Shown one piece after another: positions 12,320-16,854 of a stretch of DNA of 16,854 nucleotides. The position numbers and the translations under genes were made by a program. The DNA comes from Clostridia bacterium (GTDB lineage Bacteria; Bacillota; Clostridia; Christensenellales; Borkfalkiaceae): positions 1 through 16,854 of the forward strand of contig JAGCLN010000033.1 in assembly GCA_017646945.1 (NCBI GenBank), written 5' to 3'. Position 1 is the stretch's first letter. Every line of letters begins with the position of its first letter. The notes beneath the pieces are model-generated. The model was not told the DNA's origin and made no database searches. It saw only the letters and a list, made by a program, of their open reading frames with translations.

Positions 12320-14008
12320 ATGGCAAAAATTGTATCAACCTACGGTTCGGTAGAAAATTTTGTAAAGTCTGCGCTTATGGGTTTAGGTGCGACTGAAAGC
12401 GACCCCAACGGAAGATATTACCTTGACGGTAATATGGTAAACGTCGAACTCTCGAATACTATTGCGGAAGCAATATACATTCAAGAGATATTCAGAGACG
12501 GACAGTCCGTAACGGGTAAGTACACGACGGATAGAAAGGCAGGCGCGGTTAGAGTTGTACTCGATACCCCGTTCCCCTTTACGTCAAGAACTACGTCTTA
12601 CGGCGGACGTAAAGGCACGGAAGGAAACGGCGGTGTAATCAACGTCAACCCCCCGCTTATGCCCGTCAACGACGAATTTATGGTTTATCTCAATCAGGTA
12701 AACGACCAGCAGATGTTATTCCCCGATTTAGGCAAGGAATATATTCCGCTCGACATTATGGCGAAGAAAATCGCGGGTTATTCCAAAGCGGTTGCGCAAG
12801 ACAGAAGCGCGTCCACGCTTGCGGAAATAATCGCTTACGCGTTCTATCGTTCGCTTAACGACGGCGACAATTTGTATCAGATAGCGAACCTTAACGCTGA
12901 AAACGCTTACGCATTAGCGGTCAACGACTTGAACGCTAAACTTGACAACGGCGACCAAGCAATGGGTGCGTTCACTTATGCAACCGAAGGTCGAACCATA
13001 ATCGGCAGACCTTCGTTCATTAACAAGGTATTCAACCGCAACAGCGGTATTATCTTAACGGGTTCGGATATGGCGCAGTCTATGTTGAAAGACTACGACC
13101 TTGACGTTCGTATGTCTGACAAGGACTACGTGGGTACGGGTTATAAAGGCTATGCAATGCAGTTCCATTGGCAGAGCGCACCCGACTACATTTGGACTTT
13201 GGCGGAAAAGTATCTCGGACTTGACGCGGGCGCACTTGATAACGTTTACGCTATTGCCGTATCGTTTGAAAGCACCGCTATGGGCAGAGTTATCGACTTG
13301 GGCGTTAAAATGGTTGACGCGAACGAAGTTCGTGGTATTAAGGCACAGCCCTTGAACATTTGGGGTCACGAAGCGTTCAGAAAATCCTACGTTGTAGGTT
13401 CTGACACTCTCGACAATACTTATCTTGCGTCGATAGGCTTTACCGCTGACGAAAGAAAGCACCCTGTTGCGCCGAAGATTGCAAACGCAAGCGACGAAAT
13501 CGCAGTACCGATATACGGAGCAAACGGCGAAATCGTAGGTTATCAGACCGTTGCAAAAGCACCCAAGCCCAACGGCGGGAACTTTCAGTCGGGCGTAAAC
13601 AACCCCTATGTTATAGCCGGTAGCGTAAACACCGATACGGGCGCATTTACCGCAGGCGGAACTACTTACGGCTTACAGTCCAACAGTGGCGTAATTAACG
13701 TAACGGGTACTATTCCCTACGTCAATAACACCGCGTTCGGCTTGACCGCAGGCAACAGAATAGCGGTTAAGATAAGTAACCCCGCTATAACTTCCAAAGC
13801 GGAATTGCCGAGCGGTAATATAGTAACGTCCGCAGGCGACGGCTACACCAACACCTACACCAAGTCAGCGTTTGAAGACGACGGCTCGCTCGTACTGTAC
13901 ACCAACGTATCGAAGACCGTTCCGCACGTTGTAACTATTAAGTGGGCTAACGGCGTAACCACCACTTACACCTTTAACTGTTCGGGCGCAACTTTTGAGA
14001 ACGCTTAA
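12320..14008 (+). CDS. Major capsid protein with C-terminal extension
   Basis: 562 residues, long for an HK97-fold capsid protein. The core (about 1-405) contains an N-arm region (VELSNTIAEAIYIQEIFRDG), a glycine-rich loop (SRTTSYGGRKGTEGNGG), the spine-like helix (IPLDIMAKKIAGYSKAVAQD), and IIGRPSFINKVF with FESTAMGRVIDLGVKM. Residues from about 410 to the end are beta-rich, with many Thr, Asn and Gly, and look like an added surface domain (Ig-like or decoration-type). Codon use shifts to C-ending codons (AAC, GAC, TAC) compared with neighbours, as expected for the most strongly expressed protein. It follows the scaffold behind AAAGGAGAAAC. No protease gene is visible nearby. Confidence 0.88.
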   Translation: MAKIVSTYGSVENFVKSALMGLGATESDPNGRYYLDGNMVNVELSNTIAEAIYIQEIFRDGQSVTGKYTTDRKAGAVRVVLDTPFPFTSRTTSYGGRKGTEGNGGVINVNPPLMPVNDEFMVYLNQVNDQQMLFPDLGKEYIPLDIMAKKIAGYSKAVAQDRSASTLAEIIAYAFYRSLNDGDNLYQIANLNAENAYALAVNDLNAKLDNGDQAMGAFTYATEGRTIIGRPSFINKVFNRNSGIILTGSDMAQSMLKDYDLDVRMSDKDYVGTGYKGYAMQFHWQSAPDYIWTLAEKYLGLDAGALDNVYAIAVSFESTAMGRVIDLGVKMVDANEVRGIKAQPLNIWGHEAFRKSYVVGSDTLDNTYLASIGFTADERKHPVAPKIANASDEIAVPIYGANGEIVGYQTVAKAPKPNGGNFQSGVNNPYVIAGSVNTDTGAFTAGGTTYGLQSNSGVINVTGTIPYVNNTAFGLTAGNRIAVKISNPAITSKAELPSGNIVTSAGDGYTNTYTKSAFEDDGSLVLYTNVSKTVPHVVTIKWANGVTTTYTFNCSGATFENA

Positions 14009-14011
14009 CAA

Positions 14012-14027
14012 TTTAGGGAAACCTAAA
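14012..14027 (+). promoter_or_regulatory. GNRA-capped hairpin right after the capsid gene
   Basis: TTTAGG (14012-14017) and CCTAAA (14022-14027) form a perfect six-pair stem closed by GAAA, a stable tetraloop, four bases after the capsid stop. There is no T-tract, so it may protect the 3' end of the capsid message instead of ending transcription. Confidence 0.45.
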
Positions 14028-14046
14028 ACTTAAAGCCTTTTCGTTC

Positions 14047-14078
14047 GGGGTCTTTGTGGCTAAAAACAAAGCCCCTTT
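14047..14078 (+). terminator. Terminator-like hairpin downstream of the capsid gene
   Basis: GGGG and CTTTG (14047-14050 and 14052-14056, one bulged T) pair with CAAAGCCCC (14067-14075) around a ten-base loop, then TTT. The stem is strong but the T-tract is short, so termination may be partial. This would lower expression of the connector genes relative to capsid. Confidence 0.5.
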
Positions 14079-14121
14079 CCAAACTCTACTATCCAAGAGT
14101 TACCTTCCTTTTAAGCGTTTT

Positions 14122-14156
14122 GCGGGTGTACGAAACACCCGCCCCCATTACGGGGC
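14122..14156 (+). promoter_or_regulatory. Double hairpin before the connector gene's ribosome binding site
   Basis: GCGGGTGT (14122-14129) and ACACCCGC (14135-14142) form a perfect eight-pair stem with loop ACGAA. Directly after it, GCCCC (14141-14145) can pair with GGGGC (14152-14156), ending three bases before AGGAG (14159-14163). The two stems share two bases, so their full forms compete. They could act in RNA processing or control access to the ribosome binding site. Confidence 0.5.
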
Positions 14157-14168
14157 ATAGGAGACAAA

Positions 14169-14615
14169 ATGAATTTTCCATATTCAGACGATTATATGAC
14201 TTATGACTATACTTTGCATAGATATGTATTAACCGAAAAAGACATATTAGATAACTTTGCAATCAATATGACGGCAAGGTTTAAGAACGCTAACACCGTG
14301 CATACGGTATTAAAACAAGTGTCAATGCAAGTTTATAATTATATTCACGAATATAACGTAAATACCGAAATACAAGATTATATAATCGCAAAGACCGAAA
14401 AAGGGCGTGAAATAATCAAACAAGCAATGGAACAGCAACTTTTATACTGGTTGACTGTGGGCGACTTAACCCGCTCAACCGATAAAGATAAACGTGCTGT
14501 ATGGTTCGACGATAATGCAAGGGAAATATTGTATCAAGGAATACCCGAAATAGGTACGCCGATAGTATATACAGGCAGTTTATATTTTAAGTCCTGTGAT
14601 AATACGGAGTGGTAA
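14169..14615 (+). CDS. Putative head-tail connector protein
   Basis: 148 residues. The protein is mainly helical: DYTLHRYVLTEKDILDNFAI, VHTVLKQVSMQVYNYIHEY and GREIIKQAMEQQLLYWLTVG. The end, EIGTPIVYTGSLYF, may be a strand pair. I do not recognise a specific family, but the first gene after the capsid gene in this type of order is usually the connector that binds under the portal and closes the head. The start follows AGGAG with a six-base spacer, and the next gene begins one base after the stop. Confidence 0.65.
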   Translation: MNFPYSDDYMTYDYTLHRYVLTEKDILDNFAINMTARFKNANTVHTVLKQVSMQVYNYIHEYNVNTEIQDYIIAKTEKGREIIKQAMEQQLLYWLTVGDLTRSTDKDKRAVWFDDNAREILYQGIPEIGTPIVYTGSLYFKSCDNTEW

Positions 14616-14616
14616 T

Positions 14617-15000
14617 ATGGACTTTTTAGATAGTATGAAAATAATGGACGAAGAAGTTCTTACGGGAACTTACTTCGAGCAGATACCCGAAACGCCGAAA
14701 GATAAAGGCGTTTTTTTTGAATACGATATTGTTGACGAAAGCGATAAATCATACGCAAGACTACTCAACAATATCCAAACGGAAGAAACCTTTCAGACGA
14801 TTAAAACGGACGATAGCATAGATTTTAAGGTCAAAGGCTATGTAGTTACGCAAGACGGCTTATTGTGGCAAATTGCGGGAATTATAAAGCGATTAAAACA
14901 CGACGGGAATAAAGAAGCGTTACGAATAATCAAAGAGACAATACAAACGTCAAGAATTATAAGATTAACGCAAGTAGAGAACCCGTGGGAATTACGATGA
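14617..15000 (+). CDS. Putative head-closure (stopper) protein
   Basis: 127 residues from ATG 14617, preferred over an upstream in-frame GTG (14596) because GGAGTGG (14606-14612) precedes it. The middle and end look beta-rich (FFEYDIVDESDKSYARLL, IDFKVKGYVVTQDGLLWQIA), ending in a strand-like RIIRLTQVENPWELR. This shape and its place between connector and neck genes fit a small head-closure or stopper protein that seals the portal before tail joining. Family membership is not certain. Its TGA overlaps the next ATG (ATGA). Confidence 0.6.
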   Translation: MDFLDSMKIMDEEVLTGTYFEQIPETPKDKGVFFEYDIVDESDKSYARLLNNIQTEETFQTIKTDDSIDFKVKGYVVTQDGLLWQIAGIIKRLKHDGNKEALRIIKETIQTSRIIRLTQVENPWELR

Positions 15001-15305
15001 CGATAGACGATATGGAACGTCTTACGAGCGGAGCGACGACCGTTTTAAGGTTTTATGCGCCTGTAAAGACGGGAAATTTACGAAACAACGGAATAAACTA
15101 CGAAGTTTACGACGATAAAGGCGTTATATACGTTGACGGCGACGGCACAAACGGAATAGCGTTTTATATGCCATACACAAATGAGCCGTGGGTTGCCGAC
15201 AGGTGGCACGGCAAGAAAAACCCTAACGAAGGGTGGTGGCAAAACGCCGTTGACAAAGTGGCGGAATACATAGCGGATATTTTAGGCGGGGCGTTGATTA
15301 GATAG
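14997..15305 (+). CDS. HK97 gp10-like neck / tail-completion protein
   Basis: 102 residues from ATG 14997 in an ATGA overlap; an in-frame GTG at 14985 is less likely. The segment APVKTGNLRNNGINYEVYDD (about 24-43) is the recognisable core of gp10-like tail-completion proteins ('PVdTGnLr...'). It is followed by the usual GIAFYMPYTNEPW, where family members have 'Y....E.G', and by a C-terminal helix (GWWQNAVDKVAEYIADIL). Such proteins form or complete the neck between head and tail. No strong ribosome binding site is seen, so translation probably depends on coupling to the preceding gene. Confidence 0.78.
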   Translation: MTIDDMERLTSGATTVLRFYAPVKTGNLRNNGINYEVYDDKGVIYVDGDGTNGIAFYMPYTNEPWVADRWHGKKNPNEGWWQNAVDKVAEYIADILGGALIR

Positions 15306-16595
15306 ATGATAGAACTTAAAGAACTTGCAAGCGACTTGCAATCAAAACTGAATAGCAATACCCAAAGCCTTGACTTTGCTATCTTTCCCGATACTACGTC
15401 TTTTATTAAGTCTTACAAGGTCAGAAACACCGTACACGAAGTTATTAACGGCTTATTGACGGTGCAAACGTCCGACCTTTCAAACCTTACTGACGGGGAA
15501 GTCTTTGCGACAATATCCGCCCGTTTACAGGTTATTTTCCGACTTAAAAATCACGACGAAGATATAGAAGTACCGAAAGCGAACGGCGAAACGGCGATAA
15601 AATACGGTAACAATTCTATCGTTGCTATGGTACGTGAAGCCTTAACAACGGCTTTTCAAACACAAGAGCAGAAAGTTTTAACGGATAGCGACGGAAAAAA
15701 CTATCTCGTATCTATCATATATCAACTTGTCGAAACGGGCGAACGTAATCAAGTGGCGCAGTTAGGCGATTGCTTTACGTTTACGGTGTATATCGCCTAT
15801 ATGTTCGTGGAGAACGGTATAAACACCCGTGATATAACCTATACGCTTGACGGAAAGGTTATTCCTTTTCAGGCAAATACCGTGTTAAGAACGCCTACAA
15901 CGGACGGAAACGTTTACGCCGATACAACTAACGGAGCGGTCAAGAACTTGTCTTCTCAAAGCCTTTTAGACTTTTCTTTTGAATTGCCGTCTTTAAGAAA
16001 CGAAATCACAAACGCTATGTATAAATGGCTTTTCGGGGGCGAACTTAACGTCGCTCATATTCTTAACGTAAGAATGCCCGATTTTCCGAACGGGTTTACC
16101 GAAACGAATTATCTCGTAACTTACGGCGCAACGCCGATTATGGGCGAGACAATAAAAAATATCGGTCAAAAAATGACGCTCGTTGAAATATGCGACGACT
16201 ACGAACTCGTAGGAATACCCGATGATTATTATATCTATTATGCTGTAAATGATTTATCAGCCGTTGAACTTACGTCTAACGGTTATTTTTATAATTTCGG
16301 CACGAAAGAGTTCGGCAAAGGTTCGGGCAGAGTAGATTTTACCGTCAAAGCGGGCGACTTTATTATGTCCACTCAACCGATTAACACGGCGGGGCTTAAC
16401 CCTATCGGCGCAACACTTAAAACAACGCAATTCGTTGTTGACGTGGCGACGGGAGAATTATCGGTTATATATCCCGAAGGCGCACCCGCGACTTTTGAAA
16501 TCGTAAACAACGAACTTATAGTAAGTTCTGAAATCGTAACTTTTTCGTCCGAAATTTTATATATTCAAAACGGACAAATTTTTTACAAGGAGTAA
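15306..16595 (+). CDS. Putative tail protein (tail terminator plus tube-like)
   Basis: 429 residues starting immediately after the neck gene's stop. Three parts can be seen. Residues 1 to about 165 (helical start, VFATISARLQVIFRLKN, NYLVSIIYQLVETGERNQ) resemble a tail-terminator or joining domain. Residues about 170-310 (DITYTLDGKVIPFQANTVLR, MYKWLFGGELNVAHILNVRM, NYLVTYGATPIMGETIKNIG) look like a tail-tube fold. Residues about 315-429 are beta-rich and repetitive, probably an add-on domain. I cannot tie it to a named family; the fusion reading is inference from length and layout. A single protein doing both jobs would be uncommon. Podophage-type tail functions are an alternative. Confidence 0.55.
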   Translation: MIELKELASDLQSKLNSNTQSLDFAIFPDTTSFIKSYKVRNTVHEVINGLLTVQTSDLSNLTDGEVFATISARLQVIFRLKNHDEDIEVPKANGETAIKYGNNSIVAMVREALTTAFQTQEQKVLTDSDGKNYLVSIIYQLVETGERNQVAQLGDCFTFTVYIAYMFVENGINTRDITYTLDGKVIPFQANTVLRTPTTDGNVYADTTNGAVKNLSSQSLLDFSFELPSLRNEITNAMYKWLFGGELNVAHILNVRMPDFPNGFTETNYLVTYGATPIMGETIKNIGQKMTLVEICDDYELVGIPDDYYIYYAVNDLSAVELTSNGYFYNFGTKEFGKGSGRVDFTVKAGDFIMSTQPINTAGLNPIGATLKTTQFVVDVATGELSVIYPEGAPATFEIVNNELIVSSEIVTFSSEILYIQNGQIFYKE

Positions 16596-16598
16596 ATT

Positions 16599-16854
16599 AT
16601 GTCAACTTACAATTTAGGCGTGGTCGCGCCCGTACCCAAAGGCGACTACGACAGCACCGCAGACTATAAAGTTCTTAATATTGTTAAGCACGGCGGTAGT
16701 GTATATATGGCAAAACAGGACGTAGAAGCAGGAACTTTCGAGCCGTCCGTTACAAGCGGTTGGGAGAGTTATTGGATGTTATTATTCAACGAACCCCACC
16801 CTGTCGGCAGTATATACGAAACCACGACTTTAACCACGGCGACCGCCGTTGGAC
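16599..16854 (+). CDS. Tail-tip / receptor-binding-like protein (5' part, cut by window end)
   Basis: 85 complete codons are visible, starting MSTYNLGVVAPVPKGDYDST, from an ATG seven bases behind AAGGAG (16587-16592). Residues 17-65 (YDSTADYKVLNIVKHGGSVY, MAKQDVEAGTFEP, VTSGWESYWMLL) form the small module seen in phage fibre and carbohydrate-binding proteins ('Y..lniV.y.g..Y.A......P..s..W..l'). Residues 68-85 (HPVGSIYETTTLTTATAVG) resemble the 'PVGSIY' start of tail collar or spike domains. A virion adhesion protein is likely. The rest lies beyond the window. Confidence 0.75.
   Translation, partial: MSTYNLGVVAPVPKGDYDSTADYKVLNIVKHGGSVYMAKQDVEAGTFEPSVTSGWESYWMLLFNEPHPVGSIYETTTLTTATAVG

Overview
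The window is part of a tailed double-stranded DNA phage or prophage whose host is probably a Firmicute (Clostridia-like). It is AT-rich (roughly 40% GC by eye), and all convincing genes lie on the + strand. They are tightly packed with strong AAGGAGG-type ribosome binding sites and many ATGA or short overlaps. TAA, TGA and TAG all serve as ordinary stops, so the standard code applies. No integrase, lysis gene, tRNA or CRISPR array is visible, so lifestyle and host cannot be fixed from this window.

Layout: (1) 1-2089 is the end of a replication/recombination module: the tail of an upstream gene, an unknown 87-aa protein, SSB, a DUF1064-type nuclease, a DUF6291-type replication protein, and a sigma-region-4-like late regulator. 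(2) 2090-4493 is an accessory stretch of small unknown proteins, a cytosine-5-methyltransferase-like protein and an ASCH-domain gene broken by one in-frame TAA. (3) 4494-5306 is a self-contained AT-rich cassette with its own extended -10 promoter, a leader with alternating complementary segments, two unknown genes and a terminator. (4) 5327-7406 is a modification module: a ParB-D12 adenine methyltransferase frameshifted exactly at a run of eight G, translationally coupled to a compact S-adenosylmethionine synthetase. (5) 7416-14008 is packaging and head: TerS, TerL, portal, MuF-like minor capsid protein, terminator, scaffold-like protein and major capsid protein. (6) 14009-16854 is a hairpin-rich gap, then connector, neck and tail genes, ending inside a tail-tip or receptor-binding-like gene.

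How the genes work together: SSB, nuclease and replication protein serve phage DNA replication. The late regulator probably turns on the packaging and structural genes. The methyltransferase and SAM synthetase form a modification unit with its own cofactor supply.

The most unusual signals are the G8 tract inside the SAM-binding motif of the methyltransferase, which would allow phase-variable DNA modification; the complete absence of GATC, and apparently also GGCC, across 16.8 kb; and the regulated two-gene cassette at 4494-5306. Together they suggest a phage shaped by strong restriction pressure, using both site avoidance and possibly switchable methylation.
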